A stretch of DNA of 64,000 nt, from positions 10,234,109 through 10,298,108 of the forward strand of contig NC_088325.1 of assembly GCF_910592395.1 (NCBI RefSeq), read 5' to 3'. Shown here piece by piece: positions 33,083 through 45,512 of this stretch; the stretch's first letter is position 1; each line of letters starts with the position of its first letter. The notes beneath the pieces were generated by a model. The model did no database searches. It was not told the origin of the DNA and saw only the letters and a list, made by a program, of their open reading frames with translations. The DNA comes from Lineus longissimus (Eukaryota > Nemertea > Pilidiophora > Heteronemertea > Lineidae). A program made the translations under genes and the position numbers.

Positions 33083-36000
33083 GGAGTACTCTGATTGCGA
33101 ACTGGAGCTTCAGGCATTTTCAAAGAGAAGATACCAGAACGATGGTATAGCTAGCTCACGGCAGATTTCCACGCATGCTGTACCTTCCAAGGTCATATCT
33201 TGGCAGTCATACCTGGCCACCCATGGGCACCTAATTAGTGTTTACTCCAAGCAAAAATGCTGGAAAACCAAAAAAGTGAGACTGAAAGTGGGGTTTCAGA
33301 GCATTAGTTGTTTTATGTTCGTCGAGAGGGGGGCCTCAGGACTTACTCCAACTCAATATCTAGGCTTGGAAGGGTCATGTTTAGGCTATATATTGCTCAT
33401 GTCCTGGCTAAAGGCACCTCCAGTTCTTTATCTGTCTTGTGGAGCTGATTTCAGTACCTGCGTTTGTAGGGAGCCAAAAGATAACACAAAAGAGGTTTTT
33501 CCCTATACATTTTGAATTCAGTTGCCAAAACTCATGAACACTAATGTATTTTTTTTGCAGTTTAGGGCCTACTGTACAAAATGTCATCTCGTGCCTGTAT
33601 TCTCCAGTTAAGTGACGAACAACACAATATCAAAATTAAAAATCAGTTGGTAAACTTTATGACAATTGTGGAGCCAACTAATTGCATATCCCGCATGAAT
33701 ATTTTATACTGGATAATTGATGCATAGATAATAGTGCAGACTGTTTGTCTTCCATGTCGCCTGGTTACGCATCATATCACATTGTTAGACAGGGGGAGGG
33801 GGGAGATGGTTCTACGTCTCCTGTTTACATAATACACTCTCAGACTGGTGGATATTTGCTTAAAGATAGTATAGCGCTCCAAGCGGTCTCAGTATAACCT
33901 CCTATAAGTTTAACTTGAAATATTAAACTGAAATTAATAAGAGTGAAACTGAAAATAAAGGGTACATCTAGTTACTTAAATTCTTGGGAATCCCCAGTGG
34001 CATTCTAGACGTCAATTCTTCATTAGTTGCTGCAGTAGGAATAGACACAGTTCACAGTTGCTAAAGTAGGAATATTCTGGAATTATTGATCTAAACTCCA
34101 AAAATAAGTCGGAGCCAGCTTTATCCTTAAGTGTTTGTTGTACCAGAAAAACTTGATATTATTCACGCTTGAGATGATTTTTTGATACTTTATATATGGA
34201 TGACTTCCTAAGTTGGCGGTTGCAGATGGGACCGTTTCCAGAATTAAACCTGAAATGTTCTGCAGGGTATCTGTTCAACATTTTAAAGGTGCCATGGTCA
34301 ACAGGCTGGTGCCCCGTGGCAGTTTCTGGTGTCCACTGGTTGAGCTTGGTGACCCATCAAGTTGTTTGTAGTAGTTGAAAAGCCCTGCGCTGGCTACCAA
34401 CATGTTTGGCCTTGCTGTGATATCAATATTTAGTACAACAATATGAAAAAGTGTACTTTGGGTGAACATGAGAATGTCATTATTTCTCCACTTAATCTAA
34501 CTTGGTAATTAATCCTAATTAACTTGTAATTAATTGTGATTATTTCGTGGTCAACGCGATTGAAAGCATTTTGTGTTGTGTTTTAAATGCCAAGGTCGTG
34601 ACCTAGAAATGGTCTTGGCCATGAAGTCTGTAAATAATGGGCATAATTTTGATCTCGTTGCTCTGGTGCAATTTTGATGAATACTTTTTTAACAGCTGCA
34701 ATTGTGGCGGTCAGGCTTGAAAGGGTTAAAGAAAAGACTTCCAGTTGTGGCATGTTGAGAGGGAAGAAAAAATGCACTGACATGTGGTTCCCTTTTCCAA
34801 TACATCTTGCAAGCAATGGTCATGTTTCGAATAATTTATCAGTTTATACAATATCAATTGAAAGATCATTGATAAACTGTCAATAGCTCTGATTAATTAA
34901 TCGGAGTTGCATCATTAGATAGATGTCTCAAGTCGCCAATCAAGACATGTTACATTATGTTGTTGTTTTAAGTCTGCTGGACCCGCCCCAGCCGCCTGAA
35001 AATTCTTTATAGGAATATATTGCCAACAATGGCAAATCAAAATAAGCTCTTCTGTCTACTTAGTCTGGAATCAAAGCAGTCACCCTAGCAGACAAGCATA
35101 TTGATCTCAGAGTCTTTTGATAAAAATCAGACATTGGTACAAAATGCAATTTATCAGGAATCACTTTTTAAGCTATTGTTTGCTTGTTTCACTCCATTAG
35201 CGTTGCCTCTTGTGAAATGTGTTACCATGGTGACCAGTACAGTGTTGTTTGATTTGGGTCTATATTGGTACATTAACCCCTTGAAGTTAACGTCAGGGTA
35301 TGGTATAATGCAAATAGCAGTGATCCAGTCATAGGTCGAAATGTCAGCAGTTTTTAAATGGGGCTAGATGTCAGAGTGGCTCAGTGGCCATGGTCATTGG
35401 CAACTTCAACTCAAAGTAGGGAATTGGGAGCCGAACTTGTGAAAATTTACCGTGATGACATCATTGGTGCCAAAAACTGGTTCTTTCGACCTCGATTCAA
35501 AAAATTAATTCAAAAAGACGATGCTGACGTCATGTTTCGAAGCAGTTCCTCCAGTGAACATGGATTATTACTCTAAAATATTTACACAAACAAAAATGTT
35601 GTTTAGCACAACTACACTTAGAAAAAACGTTGCACTTTAGCCTGATAGAAAAAATTGGCTTAATTTTTAGGTTTTGTTTATCACAAATGTCAAACCTAAA
35701 TGGCATCTGGAATGCGGGATACATTACTACATTTGATCAGGTATATATAGACTTATAACCTTAACCCTGATAACTCTAACTCTCGAGGCAGTCCATTCGT
35801 CATTCTAGGCATTCTACTTCTTTCGTGAACTGCCCCAAATGGTGAGAATTTTGGAGGTGGCTCACTGCACACACCGTGATTGGTACTGCAGTTGGCCTTA
35901 GCCCCAGTAATAAGACCTAAGCCCCAGTTGTTTGAGGCCATCTCTGGCTCTGTTGTTGATTCCACTCCATGATCATATCATGTTACACACATTAAACAGA

Positions 36001-37329
36001 AATCAATACTTTTCCATCAAAGACTTTATCAATTTATTATCCTAAAGTGTGCCAGGTGAAAATAATGAGTTTGAGGTAATCTGGGGAACTGTATGGAAAC
36101 AGCAGTAGATTCGTCCCTTCCATGGAACGTTGTAGCATAAGTTGTTCTTCTGCGGGTGATCCAGTGCCTTCACAGTTCGTACTTGACATGTTTTTGGTAG
36201 TTCCATAATGTTTTGTGTGATAAGTGGACATTAACACCCAGCACCTGAATCGCCCTATTCCCTAACCCCCCTGAACTTTGCACCTTGACAAATGTTCTAA
36301 GCTTCATCTATAGATAGTATTCCAACTCCCTTTTCCACACCTAACTTCCCACAACAAGCAAACACTTTCAGCTGAGCGCCAGGCCCATGGGCCTCTTGTT
36401 GATAGTTACATAATGTTTTGTGTGGTGCGCCTCTTCCTGATTTGTTCCTTAATGCCAATGTCAGGAAAAAGTTGGGAACTTATAATGTAGTTAATCAACC
36501 AGCACCAATAGTTTGTTCGGTAAGGCATCCGGAGTGGGCCATGTAGAATTAGCAGAATGAGCGAAATGACAAGATTCTGTACAAAATATGATATAATTTC
36601 ATACAAAATGGAACTTAATGTATTCACGCTCATTCCGCTTATTCCGCTTATTCTGCTATTGGCCTTCAGAGTGTGTCAGGATGGGTCGGGAATTGGAAAT
36701 TGCTAGGAGTGTGTCAGGGTGCTGGTTGTCAAACTCCTTTGAGGTTATCAGAGCTGTTAGTAGCCAAACTTCAGTTTCTCTGGATGGTATCTTTTTTTTC
36801 TCACTTTGACAGTTACTCCTGATCTAAAGATACGGCCAGTAGTTCTTTGTAGCTTTACGCAACATAACAAACACTATTACGTTCTAAATTTGGAAAGTAT
36901 ATGCGTATTAGACAAAATATCACGTATTTTTACTGTCCTGGATTTAACTCTCATTACACAACATTTAGAAGTCTTCAAGTTATGTTCCAGATATTGCAAA
37001 TGTCAATATTTCACAGTATGCCAAATTTAGCACTTGTTTTGACTACGCAATGCGTATTGGTATTTTTCACTTTGTCAACACATCGATTTCAAAAAATGCT
37101 GCAGGATCTGTTCATAGAGTGATTGATTTTAGATACATTATACTAAAGTGCAAATATCTCGCCTAACTAAAGATCAATATTCAACCCTATTTGTAAACAG
37201 TTAGTCCTTCACCTCGAAACCTCAACAATGACATTTGATATTATTGGCGAAAAATGACATTATTGCATCATAATTTATTGGGAAACAATACAGTAACTTA
37301 TGAGGTATTTAGAATTTGGTGATTTGCAG
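33083..37329. other. Gene-poor stretch; nothing certain
   Basis: Contains a short inverted repeat at 36540-36655 (TAGCAGAATGAGCG against CGCTCATTCCGCTTATTCTGCTA). A strong acceptor-like tract at 33551 (TTTTTTTTGCAG) has no good open exon after it. Would lie inside the long intron of the candidate secreted gene. Confidence 0.4.
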
Positions 37330-37515
37330 TGCAGTGGAACCTCCGTTAACAGAAACCTCTCTATTAAGGACAACCTCCCTACTAAGGACACTAGTTTTGA
37401 CCTCAGATTTGTTGTTTCCGTTCAATTTGACCTCTCAGTCTAATCAGAACACCTCTCTATTAAGGACAGCACTTGTCAGTCCGGAGGGTGTCCTTATTAG
37501 AGAGGTCCTATTGTA
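37330..37515. mobile_element. MITE family 1, copy 4 (opposite orientation)
   Basis: Runs GCAGTGGAACCTCCGTTA to GAGAGGTCCTATTGTA. It contains the full interior in reverse complement relative to copies 1-3, including CTATTAAGGACAGCACTTG. Confidence 0.9.
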
Positions 37516-38204
37516 ATTGACTGCTTATAATGCAACGATTCAGATCAAAATTCTGATATCTTGCCTTACTGAGGTGAGTATCGATACAACGTGAACAGTG
37601 ACGTGCCATTTATTGGGGAATATGACTCTAAACAGTGCTATTATGTAATGATTTATGAAATTATCTGATACTTTGAGAATTATCTAATGATTTTATTGGG
37701 AAATCATGATAAATATTGTAATGATTTTATTGAGAAAAGTTACATTTCTGTTACCAATTCGCAATTTATATCGCTGCTGTCTGCGACTATAATTACTGCT
37801 CTGTGTGACCGTGATAAAAGTTTTGGAGTGACGTGGCGGAATAATTTATATTTATAAGACAGTGCCATATCTGGTACTCCAAGAATAATTTTCTTCCACA
37901 GATTGGAATTTCAACTTTGAACTATACTCTAGTGCGCTATTATAGATTTGAACTTGAAACTTGATGCATAATTAAATAACTCTGTTTTGTTTGTCATTTA
38001 ACATGATTTTATTAGATTTTGCTACTGAATTTCCATTCCTTATCTAGTTAAGGCAATAAAAAGACCTTTACTATGAAATAAGGGAATTATTAGAGTGGGG
38101 TAAATTGTCGACTAAGTGACTGGAAGTAAAGTGTCTATTGAAAACCTCTTAATATAATGTCTAAGGGTAGAAAAAGGCATCACCCATAAAACCTCTTATC
38201 AGGG

Positions 38205-38720
38205 ACCAAAATCTGATGAGCACTTTCTGATGGTACCATTCTTTGGAAGATTGACCTCTTTGGACAGAAATCGGATGAGTACTTTCTGATGGTACCATTC
38301 TTGGGACGACAGGTTCTCTTTGGACAGAAATCAGATGAGCTCTTTCTGATGTTACCATTCTTTAGAAAATTGATCATCTTTGAACGGAAATCTGATTGCT
38401 TTCTGATGGTACCATTCATTGGACAGCAAATCTGATGACCTCTTTCTGATGTTACCATTCTTTAGAAGATTGATCGTCTTTGGACAGAAATCTGATGGCT
38501 TTCTGATGGTACCATTCATTGGACAGCAAATCTGATGAGCACTTTCTGATGGTACCATTCTTTAGAAGATTGATCGTCTTTGGACGATTGCTTTCTGATG
38601 GTACCATTCATTGGACAGTAAATGGGTGAGCACTTTCTGATGGTACCATTCGTGGGACTACTGGTTCTACTTGGCCGGAACTCTGATGAGCCTTCTGATG
38701 ATACCATTCTTTGGACGACG
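38205..38720. repeat. About 55-60-bp minisatellite
   Basis: Eight to nine units share CTTTCTGATGGTACCATTC, followed by variable segments (TTGGAAGATTGACCTCTTTG, TTGGACAGCAAATCTG). Two variant types alternate. Overlapping minus-strand frames repeating NGTIRK are artefacts of the array. Confidence 0.9.
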
Positions 38721-39302
38721 GACTCTGTTAGTCAGGATATATCATAAGACATCATAATTTCCGCTATAGATATCCTCAGTCCTCTATGGGTTTACGTGTC
38801 AGCAACAGTCATCGCAATCAACCGGTTGCCACGTGGATGACATCATCTCATCTGTCACTGACTCAGCCCTCCACTGCAATCACCGGCAGCACCGGGCCAT
38901 CTCCGTCTACCTGCATCTGATTATCACGTCCGCCCATCCCGTCTACGGCAAATTGACTCTCCGCCAAGTTTGCCGCAACATGAGCTCACAGAGTACGCAT
39001 CCAATATGCGGAAAAACCGCCATAAATCTTTATTGGGCTCGTAACCGTGGGTTACGAGGCTATCTACGATGCATATATTGTTTTTGGTAATCTTGCCGGC
39101 TTAGCGTCAGTTCGCATCGCTATGGCAGTCATTGTTTGTTCATTTTATGCTCCGCTCGTTATGCAGTCGATGCATGCATAATCTCCAATTTCCCTATAAA
39201 TGATGCCATTTTCTTCCTCATTTTAGATGTTGAAGTTTGTTTATGTCTTTGGCTAATCTCAACTCTATTCTGTCGATGCAATTTTTGCTGCAGATTTCTG
39301 AT

Positions 39303-39540
39303 ATAGTTTCACTGAGAAGAAATTATATTGAAATGTGTATAAAGCAACTCTTTCTATCGTTAAAGTAAGACCCCTCTGTCCTCCTACATGAAATATGTAA
39401 GGGGAAAATCACATCAGCCTGATAGTTTCACTGAGAAGAAATTATATTAAAATATGTATAAAGCAACTCTTTCTATCGTTAAAGTAAGACCCCTCTGTCC
39501 TCCTACATGAAATATGTAAGGGGAAAATCACATCAGCATT
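39303..39540. repeat. 119-bp tandem duplication, almost identical
   Basis: ATAGTTTCACTGAGAAGAAA...AAATCACATCAGC is repeated at 39303 and 39422 with about one difference, indicating a recent event. Confidence 0.9.
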
Positions 39541-39796
39541 TTAACCCCTAGGCCTAGGTGGAGGGGTATTGTCATCCTCTGCGGCGTCTGTCCACTGTCC
39601 GCTGTCACATCAAAGTCCCTGGCTGAAGACTGAGTCAATTGGCACCTAACTGTAGTGGCATACAAAAATTCTCATCTGCCTTGGCGGAGGAATACTCCCT
39701 GAAGAGTAAAACCTGTGAAGAGCGGGCCAACCTATAAATTACGCTTCTCGTCACCAAGGAGTCGAATTAAATTGAAAAAAGAAATTGAAAAGTTAT

Positions 39797-40360
39797 TCAA
39801 AATATTGGATTGCTAAAAAAATCATTGAAATCATGCACAGTATTTGCTAATATGACCTTGACATATATAAATTTCGGTGAGGATAATTCCAAGGAATTGC
39901 GTGCGATTAAGTCATGACTTGGAGCAAGGCACGCGTCTGAACCGTGACCCACAAGGAAGCTGGAAGAGTTCATACCACGAGTGAAGAGTTTAAAAAAACC
40001 CACAGAATTCATTGCAACCTCTTCCTTGTAGAATGAAATGGTGTCACTTTCACTTTGGCAATAAAGTTCGATATAACGTGCTTTATATTTGAATCGTGCC
40101 ACTGAAGAAGTCAAATGCATCCACTTATAAACAGACAAAATGACGAAAATGTTTCGCATCAATTTGTTTGCCTTGTTTGCCAGTGAAGAGAACCGAAAAC
40201 ATTGTTCCAGAACCAAATAAAAAACATGCGACATATTTTTGCCCGAAACAATGTTTCTGTCCATCTTGTGTGCAAAATGCGAAACATTTTGAAAATTTGA
40301 ACGCGCTGACCAATGGTTGCACCGTTGTTTTCGACTTGGCTCTATCATTTTGTTCGTCAT
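39797..40360 (-). CDS. Unrecognised 187-codon open frame
   Basis: Longest open frame outside the USF3-like gene and the LINE. No domain, signal peptide or membrane segment is clear. Composition (many S, F, K, N) fits translated AT-rich non-coding DNA. Its length is still uncommon by chance at this base composition. A GGTTCAGACGC B-box-like string on the same strand suggests it may be repeat-derived. Confidence 0.15.
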   Translation of the reverse strand: MTNKMIEPSRKQRCNHWSARSNFQNVSHFAHKMDRNIVSGKNMSHVFYLVLEQCFRFSSLANKANKLMRNIFVILSVYKWMHLTSSVARFKYKARYIELYCQSESDTISFYKEEVAMNSVGFFKLFTRGMNSSSFLVGHGSDACLAPSHDLIARNSLELSSPKFIYVKVILANTVHDFNDFFSNPIF

Positions 40361-40437
40361 GTGTGGGTGACCCCTTCAAACATTCTGAAAAAAACATTTT
40401 TGTTTAAATGGAATTTTGCCCGTTGTTTTCCCTGGCT

Positions 40438-40671
40438 TTAAAGGGACAATATAGGCAGCAGCTAGGCAGGCAAGATAAAGTTACACGAAGTCGCCAAAAG
40501 GGGTCTCTCACATCTCACAGTAGGTCGAAATGATTCACGCTTGTACGAGGGATATATTTAGTGCTGAATCTGACATAACCCAGGGCCCTTACTGTGTATA
40601 TTTAAGTCAGCTGAAGATGGCCAAATTAGCCCCTCTGCTCCTGCCTATAATCCCCCTTTAAAGGCTAGCAT
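40438..40671. mobile_element. TTAA-flanked MITE family 2, better copy
   Basis: TTAAAGGGACAATATAGGCA and TGCCTATAATCCCCCTTTAA are inverted ends with TTAA target duplications. Interior is homologous, inverted, to 28882-29100. T2/Kolobok-like by its ends. Confidence 0.82.
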
Positions 40672-41156
40672 AGTTTTGAACAATCCAGCCAGGGCTGATG
40701 AATTCATATTGATACATTTTATTGTCACTAATCATAGCCCCTCCTCGTCTTCAGTCTAAGTGTGTTATCACCATCTTATCCATACTTGCTGAATTTCCCT
40801 AACAGCGCCGGGACAATTTTCATAACAATTAAATCACTGGTCGCCATGGTTACGAGTTGTGGTACATTTGCCACTAGATCTGGTATATAACGTTTTGTAA
40901 GTTTGTCTCCATGGTGATAGCATTCTGAGTGGGAGCGATCTGATGAATCGTACACAGATCATGGTGAATTATTCATGGATAATGATCGCAATTTTTTTTC
41001 AAGTTGATCTGATCTTGCATTTCTTCAAGCATCATAAAGCGGGTTTTTTCCAGTGTATTTCCTGAGGATTTCTATGATTAAAAGATATAGCCTTAGTACA
41101 GTTATATAGTCCCTACAGTGTAGAAAACGTCGTACACATTAATGTGCATGCAGGCT

Positions 41157-41491
41157 TTAAAGGGTAACTCGTGTCAAATTTCACCATATAATATTTTAGC
41201 TGTTTTTGACAAATGACTACGTCACTTTCTCATGAATTGGTAAGGTTTTCGAATCGAAATGCACATTTTCTAGAAATTGATGGTTTAATCCCGCCCGGAC
41301 GGCTCGCTATGATGCCATTTTCGTTGATGACGTCACAACATGAACATTTTTGCGGTCGCGGTGGTTTACATTCAGCGATTTTATAATAAATCTAATCAAA
41401 AATGGAAAATTTGAGCTTTACATTTGTGATCAACCATTAAAAACGGACGTATTTCCGCAAAGTTGTAAATCACATCATAGTATCACTTTAA
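41157..41491. mobile_element. Possible TTAA-flanked MITE
   Basis: TTAAAGGGTAACTCGTGTC at the left and CATAGTATCACTTTAA at the right. Terminal pairing is partial. The interior is unusually CpG-containing (CCGCCCGGACGGCTCGC, TTTGCGGTCGCGG), so an alternative is an embedded regulatory segment. Confidence 0.4.
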
Positions 41492-41546
41492 TTATAACAC
41501 CTTATCTTATATTTTGACAGATGATTTTAGCAAAGTGAGTTTAATT

Positions 41547-41576
41547 CTCTCTTTGGTTGTGTCTTTTCAGGTGAGT
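41547..41576 (+). promoter_or_regulatory. Recursive-splice-like site (acceptor fused to donor)
   Basis: CTCTCTTTGGTTGTGTCTTTTCAG|GTGAGT is a full polypyrimidine tract, CAG acceptor and immediate consensus donor with no exon between. That is the structure of ratcheting points known in very long introns. It falls inside the putative intron between 33.08 and 49.93 kb of the candidate secreted gene. Could be chance or a decayed exon. Confidence 0.4.
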
Positions 41577-44265
41577 TGAATGTTTCTATCATGAACATGA
41601 TGAACAGAAAGTACATGTATTTCATAGTGTTCTGACGGTAAGAGATCGATACACAACAGAGATTTCTCTCTCATTTTGACATCATTACACTCCCCTCACA
41701 GTGGTGTCGTGTACACTATAAGAAGTTGCAAGGTCTGACCCAGATAATTTGCGTTTACACTATGCAAAATCTGATCCAGCCGAGTTTGACCCGAGTATGT
41801 CAATAGAACCAGCTGAAATAAATAGGGACTTGTCATTTTTGTCCAAACTCATCCACAACGCCACACGGTGGTGGAACATTGCACTTTCGGGACCAATAAA
41901 CTTCCGCGACAAGACAACACAAGTGTTGTGTCACGTCACGCACATCTTTGAGAGACATCAGACACATTGATTCGTTGATCAAGGCATGTCAGACTTCACC
42001 CATGACATCATTGCACAATTTGTCCTGCGCCGTAAGTTTACTGGTCCCGAATGCTACTGCGTGGTGCTGGCATTTGGCCTTGAACAAAAGTGATAAGTCT
42101 GGCATTCAAGCCAATATAATGATTTAGATGATAACGAGCCATATCAAGCCCAAAATGTCGGCCATGACAAACATCCCACAAATCAAATTACACAACACAG
42201 AAAACGGGAGCCAAATTTCATTGATGGGCCACTGTGGTTGAAAAAACAGATCTGACAGAGACCAAATTCCATGGCAATTAGGACAACAAATTATGTCACA
42301 TTTCATCATCAGATTGTGTGGGAAAATACTTTGAACCAAGGCCTGAAAGGACAATGACATTATAGAGTCCAAATGTTGTTGTTTGGGGATTATCAACTTC
42401 CGGGTAATAATTAGTCAGTTGCTCAAAGTACACACTTGTTGGTGCTGATCTCGGGCCAACTCAATTTGTTTCAATTTACACTTAAGAGAGCCTATCACCA
42501 AACGACACAGCCGAGTATCGGGCAGATTCCCACCAAAGCCTCAAAGAAAACACATTTACATGAATTTTTGATGTTTTGATGGGTAAAACATGCACAATAT
42601 GGAAAATCACCGAACAGTAAAGGACTCCATTCAGGCTCTGGTTTCACTGTGCCCAAATACTCATCATCATCATCATCATCATCACCGCCATTACCTGTTT
42701 CATAAACCTTTTGGATATTTTCCAGTGGCATTTTGTCCACTATAAGATATTCTCCACCTCTGTGGGATCTTTTACTCCAAAGGGGGTATGTGATACGTCA
42801 CAGAAGGCCCGAATACATTTCTATATCAAATATGAGTGAAGGATTACAAAGGCTATTTTCACAACTAAGGTGTATGTTACAAAGTGGTGCTGTGCATTCA
42901 TAAAATATTGAATTGTTTTGCCCTAAATTCTCGTACAGTAATAGCAAGCCATTAGGAAATAAGAGTCAATTTCACCTCATTAATTGTGACATACAATACT
43001 TCATGAAAATGGGCGAGTTTGCTTGAAATGACTGGTGGAATTCCCGCATGTTCATTTCATGCTTTGCAACATATTTACTACATACTCATTTTAACCCACT
43101 TACTATAATGTACCAACTGTAAAGGGTGTACACACCCTATAACCACTGCATATGGGACACTCCTAATTTCCACAGTTTATTGCAGTTTTGTCAAATAGTT
43201 ACTCATAAACGTGTTGGCCATGCAAATAAAATATCGTGAATTACGAAAAGCCTTGTCAGGAGCTTCTCATGCTGCAATGTACACTTACCCAACAGTAACT
43301 AGCGGCAATTGTGATATAGATACAATAAACACTGAACTAACGATAATTTCATGGAGTCATCAGATGAAAAATGTTCTAATTTCTAACCGATCATATTCTG
43401 CCTGCTCAGCACAAATCGAATAAACCACAATTTTTTATCGAGAGGTTTATTACGATAAAAGCGCGCACATCAATCTTGGAGGAGACATGATCAATCACTG
43501 CCTGTGGCGGTTTGAAAATGATTAAGAAAAATTTGTCTGACTCTGGCCATCTGTGGAATTAGAAATTTGAAAGTTGAAAAAATTGAAAGCTGGGAGCTAA
43601 ACGTCTAGCTAGATGTAAAGCTGGTGGACAGCTTCCTAATCCTATGGACATAGCTACATTTAATGGTCGTTGCAGCTGCTGTGTTTGTAGGACTGAGTGG
43701 CTATCCACCCACCAAAGTATTTCTGGTATCATCGGCACTCGCTTGCAGGTGCAATAGGCATGCTAGGGCTAAACACGATCTGTATAAAAAATGCCATGCC
43801 AAATATTGCTCACGCTATCTGCGCTGCTTCAAATGTTTTCATGGTGGCAATCGCTGCTGCTGAGTTACCCTAACCCCCATTGTCTATTTACGTTATAACT
43901 GGCCATTCTTGTTGTCTTATCCTATTCCCGGCCTAGTGTCTTGTTGTGTCAGAAAACAGAAGGCGCATTTGATACGGTAATTACTTCGAGAATGCCGATA
44001 AGTGATGAAAGGGGTCATCTCATGAGTGAATCGGCCTGCATTGGGCAAGTAACCAACCTCTTGTGCATTTGTGGCATGCTAGATTTTGATACACTAGTTT
44101 CACCATTCTAAGACAGGTCCTCAATATTCGAGTATAAAGTTTATGTTGTGCACATAGCCATTCAACATGTCTATTTTGGATAGACAATGGTTGGCGACAC
44201 CGAGTTGTCTGATGGTCAGGATGACATTCTCCTACTTGGCACGTTTCAATTTTGTATAGTATTTA
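41577..44265. other. No gene seen; (ATC)n microsatellite at 42659-42684
   Basis: Only short frames. The ATC run encodes an Asp run in a minus-strand frame (42495-42740), which I treat as an artefact. At 41722-41790 there is a short internal direct repeat (TACACTATAAGAAG...GATAAT and TACACTATGCAAAA...GATCCAG). Confidence 0.4.
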
Positions 44266-44269
44266 ATCA

Positions 44270-44535
44270 ACTGGTCTGAGATTGGTGAGACCAGAGTCTA
44301 TTCTGACCAAACAAAGCAGAGGTGACAAAAAATAATCAAAGGGAACATTCTCAAAATCGCAGACATGATCAATATGGTCGATTAACAGAGCCATCCGGTC
44401 TTAAGATCAGTGAAGCTAAAGTATATTGCGACCAATAAAAGCAAAATATTGGATGGAAGCACCAAGAAATGATCACAGGGGCAATCTCAAAATCGCTGAT
44501 ATGATCTATATTGGTCAATTACTACTAACAGAGCC
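44270..44535. repeat. Diverged tandem duplication, about 130 bp
   Basis: TTCTCAAAATCGCAGACATG...TTAACAGAGCC and ATCTCAAAATCGCTGATATG...CTAACAGAGCC mark the two units. Confidence 0.7.
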
Positions 44536-44804
44536 AAACCTTTGCAGCAGGCCGTAGCGCAAATAACGGTCTCGCCATTTGGTAAATATTTTATTTGCTG
44601 TGGCCAAACACCAGTCACACTGCATAATAGACTACTTACATTAACGAATGCTGACCAGTTGTTCTAGGGGTGTCATCTAAAAAGTGTAACTAAGTCAAAT
44701 CTTCTTTTCAACCATGACTTCAAGTTAAACCCTTGAAACATAGTGCCTCATGATCCTGCGGTAACATCGGCTTCTACAGTTTGGGGAAAATGTGGTTTTG
44801 AAGT

Positions 44805-44910
44805 ATAGTAGAACCTCTCTATTAAGGACACCCTCGGGACTGACAAGTGCTGTCCTTAATAGAGAGGTGTTCTGATTAGAGAGGTGTCCGCTAACAGAGG
44901 TTCAACTGTA
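44805..44910. mobile_element. MITE family 1, copy 5 (internally deleted)
   Basis: Both ends are present (AGTAGAACCTCTCTATTAAG and CTAACAGAGGTTCAACTGTA), but about 80 bp of the interior is missing compared with full copies. Confidence 0.9.
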
Positions 44911-44926
44911 CTGCAGTACAATAAGG

Positions 44927-45180
44927 CAGCCGTAGCGCAGTAGAAGAGAGTCGGCCTCATGATCAAGAGGTCGTGGGTTCGACTCCCGGTCGGATCACTG
45001 CTTGGTTCCCCCACTGGTCGCGTTCAAGTGAGCGCCTTCTGGTTGCTCCTTGAAACCCCTGATTGATTTCTGTGGAGATTGGGGTAATAATATGGTATCC
45101 CAAAAGCCCATTGAGCAGGAAAACCTGGAAAAGCGCTATTTAAGAACTCATTATTATTATATTTAATATTATTATCTCTC
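44927..45180 (+). mobile_element. tRNA-derived SINE family A, copy 1
   Basis: The head carries an A-box-like TAGCGCAGTAGAAGAG, a CTCATGATC anticodon loop (CAT, Met-like) and a consensus B box GGTTCGACTCC. A body of about 150 bp follows (GCGCCTTCTGGTTGCTCC, AACCCCTGATTGATTTCTGT), then AAGCGCTATTTAAGAACTC and a (TTA)n tail. A second copy is at 60712. The body and tail show it is a SINE, not a tRNA gene. Confidence 0.9.
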
Positions 45181-45338
45181 TTCCGTCCTCTATCTGGATT
45201 GACCCCAGATATGCATGTTTTTATCTCCCATTTATCCACTATCTTCACTCCGACTATGACGTGAAATGAAACCCTTTAAACATATTGCACCATCGCCCTC
45301 GAGCAACAAGGTTCAAACAGTTAAATCAGTCCATCTAA

Positions 45339-45512
45339 TCAATCAAGGAATGATTCATGGACTGACGTATCGAATCCACGATCTGCAGATGCGCAGACAC
45401 TGTCCATGATCGCAGAAACGTCCTCCGTGGGTTGACTGATGGCGGGGTTATCATCGAGATAGTCTGTATCATGTTGGCCGTAATCACTAATGTTTGCATG
45501 GCGGCGACACAT
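45339..45512 (-). CDS. Candidate minus-strand coding exon
   Basis: A 57-codon frame ends SVHESFLD-stop. Its codons look coding: many GAT, GAC, ATC and GTC, an acidic segment DTDYLDDNP and no low complexity. It could be a last exon entered after the acceptor-like CATTAG at about 45490. A second overlapping frame with a superb start context (GCCATGGCG, 45556) is also open to 45335, and only one can be real. No family is recognised. Confidence 0.25.
   Translation of the reverse strand: MCRRHANISDYGQHDTDYLDDNPAISQPTEDVSAIMDSVCASADRGFDTSVHESFLD

Noticed and set aside
38205-38720. CRISPR-like or repeat-protein reading of the 38 kb array
   Set aside because: Units are contiguous without unique spacers, in animal DNA, and the minus-strand frames overlap in different phases. 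It is a minisatellite; the same holds for 48471-48800.
39797-40360. 187-codon minus-strand frame as a firm gene
   Set aside because: No start context, domain, or codon bias; composition fits AT-rich non-coding sequence. Kept only as a low-confidence entry because of its length.
42495-42740. 81-codon minus-strand frame with an Asp run
   Set aside because: The Asp run is an (ATC)n microsatellite, and no splice signal or domain supports the rest.
44927-45000. tRNA-Met gene
   Set aside because: A and B boxes and a CAT anticodon are present, but the acceptor stem pairs poorly, a 180-bp shared body and (TTA)n tail follow, and a second copy exists. It is a SINE.
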